Positions 1 to 6,635 of a DNA stretch of 6,954 nucleotides are shown in pieces. How positions within the stretch are numbered: the first letter of the stretch is position 1; every line of letters begins with the position of its first letter. The DNA comes from Lentisphaerota bacterium (GTDB lineage Bacteria; Verrucomicrobiota; Lentisphaeria; Victivallales; GWF2-50-93): the NCBI GenBank assembly GCA_025360875.1, contig JANYBI010000470.1, forward strand, positions 1 through 6,954, in the 5' to 3' direction. The notes beneath the pieces are model-generated. The model saw only the letters and a program-made list of their open reading frames with translations. It searched no databases and was not told the DNA's origin. The position numbers were made by a program, and so were the translations under genes.

Positions 1-183
1 GTCTCCTTTACAGAAGCAACACTCGGTACGGGTGGCTGGCTGAGCCTTGCCCGATACGGACTTTCCATTCCTTTTTCTCCGAAGAGATGGTGGAATGAAT
101 CACCATATGAGAAGCACCAAGCTTCGCTTGGCGCACTAACTCCTTATTATTTTTCATTGTTTAATGGAAAATTTTTGAAATGA
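1..183 (+). other. Unassigned open frame at left edge (possible 3' end of an upstream gene)
   Basis: A frame is open from the first base to a TGA at 181-183, about 60 codons, with no start in view. I do not recognise the translation. It is rich in aromatic residues and contains short pieces such as LGTGGWLSLARYG, with no motif I can name. By my own estimate a 60-codon frame stays open by chance roughly 5-6% of the time per frame at even base composition, so openness alone is weak evidence. The frame also covers the inverted repeats at 75-134, which is unusual inside a gene. It could be the tail of an upstream CDS in the fab cluster, or non-coding DNA. No fabD- or fabH-like C-terminus is evident. 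Confidence 0.25.
75..134. repeat. Two adjacent inverted repeats (potential RNA hairpins)
   Basis: The first repeat has ATGGTG at 87-92 paired with CACCAT at 101-106 around an 8-base loop. It is enclosed by TTCTC at 75-79 pairing with GAGAA at 109-113. The second lies directly beside it: 114-122 pairs with 126-134 around a 3-base loop. In the second stem the + strand has one A/C mismatch (116 against 132), while the - strand RNA would have a G-U wobble there and pair over all nine positions. This hints, without proving it, that any structured RNA is read from the - strand. On the + strand a T-rich stretch (144-154) follows only after a gap, so this is a poor intrinsic terminator. Confidence 0.45.
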
Positions 184-192
184 TGTTATTAT
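165..192 (+). promoter_or_regulatory. Weak candidate promoter for fabG
   Basis: The AT-rich leader before fabG contains TGGAAA at 165-170 and TATTAT at 187-192 with a 16-base spacer, four and five matches to the sigma70-type -35 and -10 boxes. A better isolated -35-like TTGAAA at 175-180 has no -10 partner at normal spacing. In AT-rich DNA such matches arise easily, so this is only a candidate. The rest of the leader to 253 shows nothing else beyond the ribosome binding site. Confidence 0.2.
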
Positions 193-253
193 TCAAATCC
201 TTTTCATAAAATTCGGATATGGAAATCATCCAAAAACAAAACAAGGGTGAATC

Positions 254-1003
254 ATGGAATCACAGAGACTCAAAGGTAAGGTCGCGCTTGTTACGGGCGG
301 AGCTAGAGGGATAGGAAAATCCATCTGCACGAGATTTGCAGAAGAAGGCGCATCCCTGGCAATTGTCGACATTCTCAAGGAAGTAGCCGAACAGACAGCT
401 GAAGAATTCCGCCAGAAAGGCGTTGATGCCATAGCCCTTGCGGCAAATGTGACAAAATATGAAGATGCGGAGGCCGCAGTCAAGGCTACGATTGAAAAAT
501 TTGGAAAAGTGGACATACTCGTGAACAATGCAGGTATCACGAAGGACACCCTTATATTGAGGATGAGCGAGGAGCAATGGGACGCCGTCATAGCAGTGAA
601 CCTCAAAGGGACATTCAATTTCACCAAGGCCGTACTCCGTCCGATGATGAAGGCCCATTATGGGAAGATCGTCAATGTCGCATCAGTCGTAGGCAGGATG
701 GGAAATGCCGGACAGGCGAACTATTCTGCGTCGAAGGCTGGAGTAATCGGCCTTACCAAGACGACTGCCAAGGAAGTCGCTACCAGAAACATATGTGTAA
801 ATGCTGTGGCTCCCGGGTACATTATGACCGACATGACGAAAAATCTGCCGGAACAGGCGACCCAGGCGTTCCTGCTGGTGACTCCTATGAAACGCCAGGG
901 AACACCGGAAGATGTCGCCAAATGCGTATATTTCCTCAGTTCACCGGATTCCGATTATATCACCGGCCAAGTGATAAATGTCGATGGCGGACTGCTGATG
1001 TAA
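254..1003 (+). CDS. fabG: 3-oxoacyl-[acyl-carrier-protein] reductase FabG
   Basis: FabG is the cytoplasmic NADPH-dependent reductase that converts 3-oxoacyl-ACP to 3-hydroxyacyl-ACP in each round of type II fatty acid synthesis. The 249-residue product is a full-length classical short-chain dehydrogenase/reductase. The Rossmann cofactor motif TGGARGIG is at residues 14-21 and NNAG at 91-94. The catalytic tetrad is Asn116, Ser144, Tyr157 and Lys161 within YSASK, and the PG motif is at 187-188. The C-terminus ends ITGQVINVDGGLLM, typical of FabG. Arg129, an ACP-docking residue in Escherichia coli FabG, is kept; the second docking Arg (172 in E. coli) appears as Lys173, a conservative change. 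The start at 254 is preceded by AAGGGTGA at 243-250 and places the Rossmann motif at the normal distance. acpP follows after 124 bases, and this neighbourhood makes FabG far more likely than another SDR enzyme. Confidence 0.96.
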   Translation: MESQRLKGKVALVTGGARGIGKSICTRFAEEGASLAIVDILKEVAEQTAEEFRQKGVDAIALAANVTKYEDAEAAVKATIEKFGKVDILVNNAGITKDTLILRMSEEQWDAVIAVNLKGTFNFTKAVLRPMMKAHYGKIVNVASVVGRMGNAGQANYSASKAGVIGLTKTTAKEVATRNICVNAVAPGYIMTDMTKNLPEQATQAFLLVTPMKRQGTPEDVAKCVYFLSSPDSDYITGQVINVDGGLLM

Positions 1004-1021
1004 AAACTTTCAGGGGTTTTA

Positions 1022-1063
1022 TTGATTTCAATTTGATTTTGAGAGAATCAAATGCAATTTAAT
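1022..1063 (+). promoter_or_regulatory. Inverted repeat and possible operator/promoter upstream of acpP
   Basis: ATTTGATT at 1031-1038 and AATCAAAT at 1046-1053 form a perfect 8-bp inverted repeat with a 7-base centre. A further TTGATTT at 1022-1028 repeats TTGATTT at 1033-1039 in direct orientation, 11 bases apart, about one helical turn. TTTAAT at 1058-1063 resembles a -10 box, but the spacing of 19 to TTGATT (1033-1038) is longer than ideal. The arrangement fits a dimeric regulator site over a promoter for acpP. The half-site TTTGATT resembles the FabT operator of Gram-positive fatty acid regulation, though the centre here is longer. The stem is AT-rich and lacks a T-run directly after it, so it is not a good terminator. 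Confidence 0.35.
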
Positions 1064-1127
1064 GAAACATTTCGATTGTCAACATAGAAAAAAATAAAAA
1101 TTAATCCAAAAACAGGAGGATATCGTA

Positions 1128-1367
1128 ATGGCTTCAATAGCTGACAAGGTAAAAGAAATTGTGGTGCAGCAGCTCGGAGTTTCTCCAGACCAGGTTTCAC
1201 CGGAAGCAAAATTCATCGAAGATTTAGGCGCAGATTCACTTGACCAGGTTGAACTGGTCATGGCACTCGAAGAGGAGTTTGGCGCTGATATTCCTGACGA
1301 AGATGCTGAAAAGCTTGCTACTGTTGGCGATGCCATAAAGTATATTGAAGGGCATCAGCAGAAGTAA
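1128..1367 (+). CDS. acpP: Acyl carrier protein
   Basis: The acyl carrier protein holds growing acyl chains as thioesters on a 4'-phosphopantetheine arm and delivers them to the fatty acid enzymes in the cytoplasm. The 79-residue product matches the family in length and in its acidic four-helix pattern. The attachment site is Ser37 in the GADSLDQVEL motif (residues 34-43), followed by the acidic recognition helix II with the VMALEEEFG segment (44-52), and then IPDEDAEKLATVGDAIKYI (55-73). A strong ribosome binding site, AGGAGGA at 1114-1120, lies seven bases before the ATG, the best Shine-Dalgarno in the window, as expected for a very abundant protein. fabG lies upstream, and a strong terminator begins 19 bases after the stop, so acpP appears to end a transcript. 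Confidence 0.97.
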   Translation: MASIADKVKEIVVQQLGVSPDQVSPEAKFIEDLGADSLDQVELVMALEEEFGADIPDEDAEKLATVGDAIKYIEGHQQK

Positions 1368-1386
1368 ATGAGAAATAAGTCTTGAT

Positions 1387-1425
1387 AAAAAGGGTCATTT
1401 CTCCTCAGAGAAGTGACCCCTTTTT
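1387..1425 (+). terminator. Strong Rho-independent terminator after acpP
   Basis: AAAAAGGGTCA at 1387-1397 pairs with 1414-1425 (TGACCC, one bulged C, TTTTT). The stem continues inward through 1398-1403 with 1408-1413 (five pairs plus one T-G wobble) around the loop CTCA at 1404-1407. The GC part is followed by a run of five T at 1421-1425, itself part of the stem because of the matching A-run on the 5' side. The near-symmetric A and T runs would also allow some termination on the opposite strand, but no opposing gene ends here. It separates acpP from fabF, so fabF must be read through or have its own promoter. Confidence 0.85.
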
Positions 1426-1464
1426 ATGAAATAGGGTTTCCTCTATAACGATTTTGAGGCGGAA

Positions 1465-2715
1465 ATGAACGAAAGACGCGTAGTAATCACTGGAATGGGA
1501 GTAATATCCTGTATTGGAAACAACGTACATGAGTTCTGGGACTCCCTTGTAAGCGGGCGTTCAGGAATTGGACCTGTCACACGTTTTGACGTATCCCGTT
1601 ACCGCACAATGATTGCAGGAGAAGTAAAGAACTTCAGCATTGCCAATTACATGTCGGAAAAAGAGGCCAGACGTCTGGATATGTTCTGCCACTATGCTAT
1701 TGCAGCCGCAGACGAATCGATAAAAAATGCAGGGATCACCCAGAAACTTGATGGAATTGATTCTCAAAGGGTCGGAGTCCTCACAAGCAGCGGAATAGGG
1801 GGAATGCAGACTTTCGAACAGCAGTGCGCCGTCCTTATGAACCGCGGGCCGGATAAAAGCTCTCCTCTCCTCATACCCATGCTGATTGGAGACATGGCTT
1901 CAGGTTCAATATCAATGAGATACGGTGCCAAAGGTCCTAATTTTGGAATCGTCAGCGCATGTGCAAGCGCCTGTCATTCGATAGGTGAATCCTTATGGAT
2001 AATCAAAAGAGGCGATGCGGACATCATGATAACCGGCGGGGCTGAAGCGACAATTTCGCCGATTGGATTTGCCGGATTCTGCTCAATGAGAGCCATGAGC
2101 GAAAGAAATAACGACCCTACCAAAGCAAGCCGTCCTTTTGACTCCCAGCGAGATGGATTTGTGATGTCGGAAGGTTCAGGAATACTTGTCCTGGAAGAAC
2201 TTGAGCATGCCAGGAAAAGAGGTGCCAATATCATAGCCGAACTTGTCGGATATGGAGCGACAGGGGACGCATACCATATAACTTCACCGGCGCCCGACGG
2301 AGCAGGAGCAGCCTCGGCGATAAGGATGGCTCTCAAACATGCGAATCTCAAGCCTGAGGATGTTGATTATATAAATGCCCATGGCACAAGCACACCCCTG
2401 AATGATAAATTTGAGACGGCAGCCATAAAGTCGGTATTCGGGGCTCATGCATACAAAATGAACATAAGCAGCACAAAGGGGATGACAGGACATGCCCTTG
2501 GAGCAGCTGGCGGACTTGAGACGATAGTCTGTTCTCTTGCCATCAAAAATGGAATAGTACCTCCGACCATCAACTATGAGAACCCTGATCCTGACTGCGA
2601 TTTGAATTATACTCCTAACAAGGCGGTTGAGCGTAAGATCAATACGGCCGTGAACATAAATCTAGGTTTTGGAGGACACAATGCGGTTTTGGTCTTGCGG
2701 TCTTTCAAAAGCTGA
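1465..2715 (+). CDS. fabF: 3-oxoacyl-[acyl-carrier-protein] synthase II FabF
   Basis: FabF condenses malonyl-ACP with an acyl-ACP, releasing CO2 and extending the chain by two carbons. At 416 residues it is full length for the thiolase-fold KAS II family. The acyl-accepting cysteine is Cys166 in VSACASAC (163-170), and the decarboxylation histidines are His306 (NAHGTSTPLND) and His343 (KGMTGHALGAAGG). Lys338 lies just before the latter, and the GFGGHN loop (401-406) carries the gatekeeper Phe402. The N-terminus RRVVITGMGVISCIGNN is typical, which supports the start at 1465; a modest GAGG at 1456-1459 precedes it by five bases. Residues ANIIAELVGYGATGDAYHIT (254-273) match the KAS II rather than the KAS III type. 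A -10-like TATAAC at 1444-1449 with no good -35 is the only promoter hint after the upstream terminator. A FabB-type KAS I is the alternative, but the fabG-acpP context favours FabF. Confidence 0.95.
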   Translation: MNERRVVITGMGVISCIGNNVHEFWDSLVSGRSGIGPVTRFDVSRYRTMIAGEVKNFSIANYMSEKEARRLDMFCHYAIAAADESIKNAGITQKLDGIDSQRVGVLTSSGIGGMQTFEQQCAVLMNRGPDKSSPLLIPMLIGDMASGSISMRYGAKGPNFGIVSACASACHSIGESLWIIKRGDADIMITGGAEATISPIGFAGFCSMRAMSERNNDPTKASRPFDSQRDGFVMSEGSGILVLEELEHARKRGANIIAELVGYGATGDAYHITSPAPDGAGAASAIRMALKHANLKPEDVDYINAHGTSTPLNDKFETAAIKSVFGAHAYKMNISSTKGMTGHALGAAGGLETIVCSLAIKNGIVPPTINYENPDPDCDLNYTPNKAVERKINTAVNINLGFGGHNAVLVLRSFKS

Positions 2716-2754
2716 TGTATATTATTCCGTACATTTATAAGAAAGGTCATAATT

Positions 2755-3219
2755 ATGAAAATGAAACTCAGTTTTCTTTGTGCCGCGAGTGCTCTAACGG
2801 TGGTAATTGCGGGATGCAACTCTCCGCAGCTTTCCCAGACTCCTTATAGCGAATCGGAAAACCAGTGGTCTGAATACATTTCCTATTCATATCCTGAATG
2901 GAAAGCCCCTCAGACGGTTCCTCCAAGCTCCTCCGGGGAAACTGGAGTTGCCCTTACCACAGTTGAACCAGTCGTGATTCAACCTTCACCAGTTGTTGTT
3001 GAACCATCTCCCCTTCCTCCGGTGACATCAGAAAAGGGTGAAAAGAAAGTGGAAGCCCATACCTATGTCATAGAAAAGGGTGACTCTCTTTCCACAATAT
3101 CCAAGAAAATCTATGGCAAGTCCAGCAAGTGGTCTGTAATACTTGATGCCAATAAGGACAAGATCACAGATGCGGGCAAGCTCAAAGTCGGGATGAAGAT
3201 CAACATCCCCGCCCAGTAA
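2755..3219 (+). CDS. Small LysM-domain lipoprotein
   Basis: The 154-residue product begins with a lipoprotein signal peptide: basic MKMK, a hydrophobic stretch at 5-19, and the lipobox VIAGC with the lipidated Cys21. Residue 22 is Asn, not Asp, so in a Gram-negative cell nothing visible marks it for retention in the inner membrane. A Ser/Pro-rich linker with repeated P-P and V-V-E-P pieces spans about 51-92. A single LysM domain covers about 102-152 (TYVIEKGDSLSTISKKIYG, then WSVILDANKDKI, ending KVGMKINIPAQ). LysM domains bind N-acetylglucosamine in peptidoglycan, so the protein probably tethers a membrane to the cell wall. No enzyme domain is present. AAGAAAGG at 2739-2746 serves the ATG; a second ATG at 2761 is possible. 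Its stop is only 10 bases before phoH, suggesting one transcript. Confidence 0.85.
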   Translation: MKMKLSFLCAASALTVVIAGCNSPQLSQTPYSESENQWSEYISYSYPEWKAPQTVPPSSSGETGVALTTVEPVVIQPSPVVVEPSPLPPVTSEKGEKKVEAHTYVIEKGDSLSTISKKIYGKSSKWSVILDANKDKITDAGKLKVGMKINIPAQ

Positions 3220-3229
3220 CCCCTGAAAG

Positions 3230-4216
3230 ATGACCGAAGAGGAAATTTTCTATTTTGACGGGCCTGAAGCCCTGGAATCTGTCTTTGCCGGAAATCTGCC
3301 GAAAAACCTCAAGCTTCTGGAGAAAGAGCTCGAAGTACATGTGGTGTCCAGGGATCTCTGGATCAAGATTAGCTCTCAGGATTCTTCCCGTCTTTCAAGG
3401 GCCGCCTCCTTTATAAATGAGATAAACGGACAGTACAAGGAAGCCGGAAGAACAATACTCCAAAGGGATTTTGAACACCTCCTTTCCGCGTATAGGCACC
3501 ACCGGGAAAAGGAAATCCATGGAATGTTCGCCTCCAGGATCAAGGTGGGAAAAAGGAAGCCGGAAGTCGTTCCAAGGACCAATGCCCAGCTGAAATATGT
3601 CCAGTCGATAAGGGACAGGGACATTGTTTTTGGAATAGGTCCTGCCGGAACCGGCAAGACATATCTTGCAATGGCGATGGCCGTCTCCGAATTTCTCACT
3701 GGAAAATATAGCCGCATAATTCTCACAAGACCGGCAAAGGAAGCTGGTGAAAGCCTCGGGTTCCTTCCTGGAAACCTGGAGGAAAAAATCCTCCCCTATC
3801 TCAGACCCCTTTATGATGCGCTGTATGAAATGCTTGATTTTGATGAAGTCAATTCTCTCATGGAGAAGAATATAATAGAAGTTGCCCCTCTCGCATTCAT
3901 GAGAGGAAGGACCCTCAATCATGCATTCGTAATCCTCGACGAGGCTCAGAATGCCAGCAGGGACCAGATGCTGATGTTCCTTACCAGGCTCGGATTTGAC
4001 TCCTGTTGCGTAATAACAGGAGATCCATCCCAGACGGATCTTGCCAAAAACCAGGAATCGGGTCTTATTCACGCACAAAAAGTACTAAAATCCATAACTG
4101 ACATAGAATTCTGCCATTTCACATCTAAGGATGTAGTAAGGCACGCCCTCATAGAAAAAATAATTAACGCCTACTCTGAGGATTTGGAGTCATCAAAGAC
4201 CAGGAAACGCACATGA
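3230..4216 (+). CDS. phoH: PhoH-like (PhoL) ATPase
   Basis: This is a cytoplasmic P-loop ATPase of the PhoH/PhoL family, commonly encoded beside ybeY and thought to act in RNA metabolism; its exact reaction is not settled. The 328-residue length fits. Residues 1-110 form the usual N-terminal region (a KH-like fold in the family). The ATPase core has Walker A GPAGTGKT (137-144), RPAKEAGESLGFLPG (167-181), a Walker B motif VILDEAQN (234-241), and TGDPSQTD (263-270). All are intact. The ATG at 3230 has no clear Shine-Dalgarno. An in-frame TGA at 3224-3226 sits one codon upstream and the next Met is residue 99, so the start is forced unless a non-ATG codon is used. It lies 10 bases after the LysM gene, so translation is probably coupled to it. 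pgpH follows after 19 bases. Confidence 0.93.
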   Translation: MTEEEIFYFDGPEALESVFAGNLPKNLKLLEKELEVHVVSRDLWIKISSQDSSRLSRAASFINEINGQYKEAGRTILQRDFEHLLSAYRHHREKEIHGMFASRIKVGKRKPEVVPRTNAQLKYVQSIRDRDIVFGIGPAGTGKTYLAMAMAVSEFLTGKYSRIILTRPAKEAGESLGFLPGNLEEKILPYLRPLYDALYEMLDFDEVNSLMEKNIIEVAPLAFMRGRTLNHAFVILDEAQNASRDQMLMFLTRLGFDSCCVITGDPSQTDLAKNQESGLIHAQKVLKSITDIEFCHFTSKDVVRHALIEKIINAYSEDLESSKTRKRT

Positions 4217-4235
4217 TAAATGTGTTTGGAATACG

Positions 4236-6635
4236 ATGTTCAACTATCTGAAAGAAAAAATATTCAAGAGGTTCAAGCGCCGCGAGCTTGAAAAAAAAGG
4301 ACTCATACAGTCCAGGAAAAGGCTCAAACAAGGCGAGACCCTTGGCAATGTCTTTGAGAAATCCAGCCTAGTCTGGATTTTCATCTTTGTATCAGTATGG
4401 GCGGCATGTGTCGCTGTGATGATCTTTCCGAGAGATGAGGATCTTTCGATATCATTCCTTGAAAAACAGCAGGCCACATCGACTGTCTTTGCTGATTTTG
4501 ACTTCTCCTACATAGATACTGAAAAAACCAGAATCAAGAGGGACAGCGTTGTCGGTGAAGAACCGCTGATATACAGGATCGATGTCCAGTCGACTGAAGT
4601 TTCCCTGAATTCCGTCTCAGAATTCTTCCAGGAGTTCGAAAAGAGGATATCCATCAAGGAAGGGGAATCGTACAATCCCATTCCCGACAACAAGGTCTCC
4701 ATCATAGTCTCCTCTCTTTCAAATGACGCCGTCTCATCACTGTCAATAATCCTCCAGACCCAGGAAAAAAGGAAAATATTCCTCAATGAAATTGAAAATA
4801 TCCTTGGAAAGGGGGTACTGAACTCTGACGAATTAAGACAAAAGGCTCAGTTTACGCTCAGGATCGTTGATGAAAAGGAAAGACTTAGGAAGAAATCCCT
4901 CAAATCAAATGAGATATTGTCTCCTATTGAAGCATCCATGGAAGTCGCCAGGAACATCTCGAAATATTACTCTCCTGAAAACAGGAAATCCTTTGAACAG
5001 GCCATAAAGAATCTCGTGCCTGAAATAATATCTCCCAATCTTGTTTTTGATTCTGAAATGACCGAACAGACCCGTAAGAGCGCGGAAGAATCTATCTCTC
5101 CGGTAAAGATAGAGGTCAAACGTGGCAGTGTGATAATAGAAAAAGGAAAGACAGTAGACAAGGAAAGCATCCAGCGTTTCCAGGCATACAGGGCTGAAAG
5201 GGAGAGCCATAAGGAATATCTTGTATTCTGGAAAAATTTCATCAACGTATCGGCCACATGCCTGCTGTTGATGATTCTTGGAGGAATTTATCTCTTCCAC
5301 ATTCATCCTGAAGTAGCCAAAAGCAACCAGAAACTGGCACTTGTCGGAACTGTAGTAATCATCAGCCTCGTATTGAATACTTCCGCAATAAAAATGTTCC
5401 AGATATTGGGTTCGGCATTTAATTTCCCTCCGATAATGGCATCATCCGTCCTGCCTCTGGCGATCACATCTTTAATATTGTCCGTGATGATCGGGCTAAG
5501 GGTGTCCATATTTGCAGGTCTTTTTGTATCGTTGATAGCGTCTTTCCAGATGAATAATTCATTTCATGTGCTGATTTGTGGAATGATAGTAAGCGTCATT
5601 GCCGGAATAGCTGTAAGAAATTCAACGAACCACCGCATCTATTTTCTCAGAGGCGCTCTTGCGGTATGCCTTGTCCTTCCTCCCGTTGAAGCCCTATATC
5701 TGTGGTATCTGTCGGAAAACACAGATCACATAGCCCTTGCCTTTTCCTTCAGCATAGTAACGGGCGTGGTTGCAACCGCACTGTCGCTGGCAATGACGTT
5801 CATACTTGAAATGGTTTTTCAAAGAAGCACGGACATGAGCCTCCTTATCCTGTGCGACTACAACCATCCGATTCTCAAACGTCTCCAGTTAGAGGCTCCA
5901 GGCACATATCACCATAGCATTGTCGTTTCAACCCTGGCGGAACGCGCTGCACAAGATATCGGTGCAAATGCCATAAGGGCAAGAGTATGCGCTCTTTTCC
6001 ATGACATAGGAAAACTCACTACTCCTGGGTATTTCATTGAAAACAACATGGGGGAGGAGAGCAAACATGATGATCTCAACCCCAGAATGAGCAGTCTGGT
6101 TATCCTCAACCACGTCAAGGATGGAGTTGATCTCTCCCTGAAATATAATCTTGGTAAAATAATAAGGGATTCAATAGAACAGCATCATGGGACAGATCTT
6201 GTAATGTTTTTCTACCAACGCGCCATGGACGAAGGAAGGGACTCCGATACATCTGTGGCAGAAATTGACTACCGATACCCGGGTCCCCTCCCCCATGAAA
6301 AGGAAGTTGTAATTGTAAGTCTTGCGGACTCATGCGAGGCCGCTTCAAGGACATTACAGAAGCCCTCTCCTGCCAAGATAGACTCTCTTGTCTGGGAAAT
6401 ATTTAGAAAAAGGATCAGGGATGGACAACTGAATGATGCCGACCTCACATTTGGGGAGTTGTCAAAAGTCCGTCAGTCATTCGTAAAAACATTGGCAACC
6501 ATGATGCATGGGCGCGTCACTTATCCGAAAGATGAAGAAAGGGATGATTATGAGGATGATCTTTTTGAGGCAGCAAAAGTTATACCCAATGCCATCAAAA
6601 GCGGCAATGAAAAGGATGATTCAAAAGGCGTGTAA
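4236..6635 (+). CDS. pgpH: 7TM-HD membrane phosphodiesterase (PgpH/YqfF type, predicted c-di-AMP hydrolase)
   Basis: The 799-residue protein has the full architecture of the 7TM receptor with intracellular HD hydrolase family. It starts with a basic cytoplasmic N-terminus (1-42), then a first membrane segment at about 45-64. A large extracytoplasmic domain (about 65-330) follows, including VKRGSVIIEKGKTVD (294-308), a feature of the 7TM-HD extracellular domain. Seven further membrane segments lie between about 333 and 528. The cytoplasmic HD domain contains TYHHS (557-561), HDIGK (589-593), NHV (His626), EQHHGT (649-654) and ADS (Asp698), so the metal-binding set looks complete. Characterised members hydrolyse cyclic di-AMP to pApA, so the same is predicted here; no diadenylate cyclase gene is in view. 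The acidic, low-complexity C-terminus (about 768-799) overlaps the probable start of ybeY. The start has only a weak GGA (4228-4230) as ribosome binding site, which suggests coupling to phoH, 19 bases upstream. Confidence 0.93.
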   Translation: MFNYLKEKIFKRFKRRELEKKGLIQSRKRLKQGETLGNVFEKSSLVWIFIFVSVWAACVAVMIFPRDEDLSISFLEKQQATSTVFADFDFSYIDTEKTRIKRDSVVGEEPLIYRIDVQSTEVSLNSVSEFFQEFEKRISIKEGESYNPIPDNKVSIIVSSLSNDAVSSLSIILQTQEKRKIFLNEIENILGKGVLNSDELRQKAQFTLRIVDEKERLRKKSLKSNEILSPIEASMEVARNISKYYSPENRKSFEQAIKNLVPEIISPNLVFDSEMTEQTRKSAEESISPVKIEVKRGSVIIEKGKTVDKESIQRFQAYRAERESHKEYLVFWKNFINVSATCLLLMILGGIYLFHIHPEVAKSNQKLALVGTVVIISLVLNTSAIKMFQILGSAFNFPPIMASSVLPLAITSLILSVMIGLRVSIFAGLFVSLIASFQMNNSFHVLICGMIVSVIAGIAVRNSTNHRIYFLRGALAVCLVLPPVEALYLWYLSENTDHIALAFSFSIVTGVVATALSLAMTFILEMVFQRSTDMSLLILCDYNHPILKRLQLEAPGTYHHSIVVSTLAERAAQDIGANAIRARVCALFHDIGKLTTPGYFIENNMGEESKHDDLNPRMSSLVILNHVKDGVDLSLKYNLGKIIRDSIEQHHGTDLVMFFYQRAMDEGRDSDTSVAEIDYRYPGPLPHEKEVVIVSLADSCEAASRTLQKPSPAKIDSLVWEIFRKRIRDGQLNDADLTFGELSKVRQSFVKTLATMMHGRVTYPKDEERDDYEDDLFEAAKVIPNAIKSGNEKDDSKGV
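6538..6543 (+). promoter_or_regulatory. Ribosome binding site that favours an upstream ybeY start
   Basis: AAAGGG at 6538-6543, within pgpH, lies six bases before the ATG at 6550. The later in-frame ATG at 6616 follows AAAAGG with no spacer, and the ATG at 6607 has no clear site. This spacing helps choose 6550 as the ybeY start. Confidence 0.45.

Noticed and set aside
57..66. On the - strand this reads GGAAAGTCCG, the same as a conserved stretch near the 5' end of bacterial RNase P RNA.
   Set aside because: The surrounding sequence does not follow the RNase P layout: two local hairpins precede it and the P5/P7 consensus after it does not fit. A short match is likely chance.
8..157. A - strand frame of 49 codons with ATG and TAA.
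   Set aside because: It has no Shine-Dalgarno, no recognisable motif and coincides with the inverted repeats. It is mentioned only within the finding on 1-134.
577..1062. A 161-codon + frame overlapping fabG.
   Set aside because: It is an alternative-frame shadow of fabG: the fabG frame carries all SDR motifs, while this frame's product is low quality with many Arg, Cys and Gly residues and no family resemblance.
2716..2754. TGTA...TACA dyad and AT-rich stretch between fabF and the LysM gene, considered as a promoter or terminator.
   Set aside because: The stem is only four bases, with no T-run and no paired -35/-10 boxes at normal spacing, so I do not call it.
3395..4078. A 227-codon - strand frame opposite phoH.
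   Set aside because: The + strand frame encodes intact Walker A and B motifs of PhoH across the same bases. The antisense product has no recognisable domain, and the other long - strand frames are likewise shadows of + strand genes.
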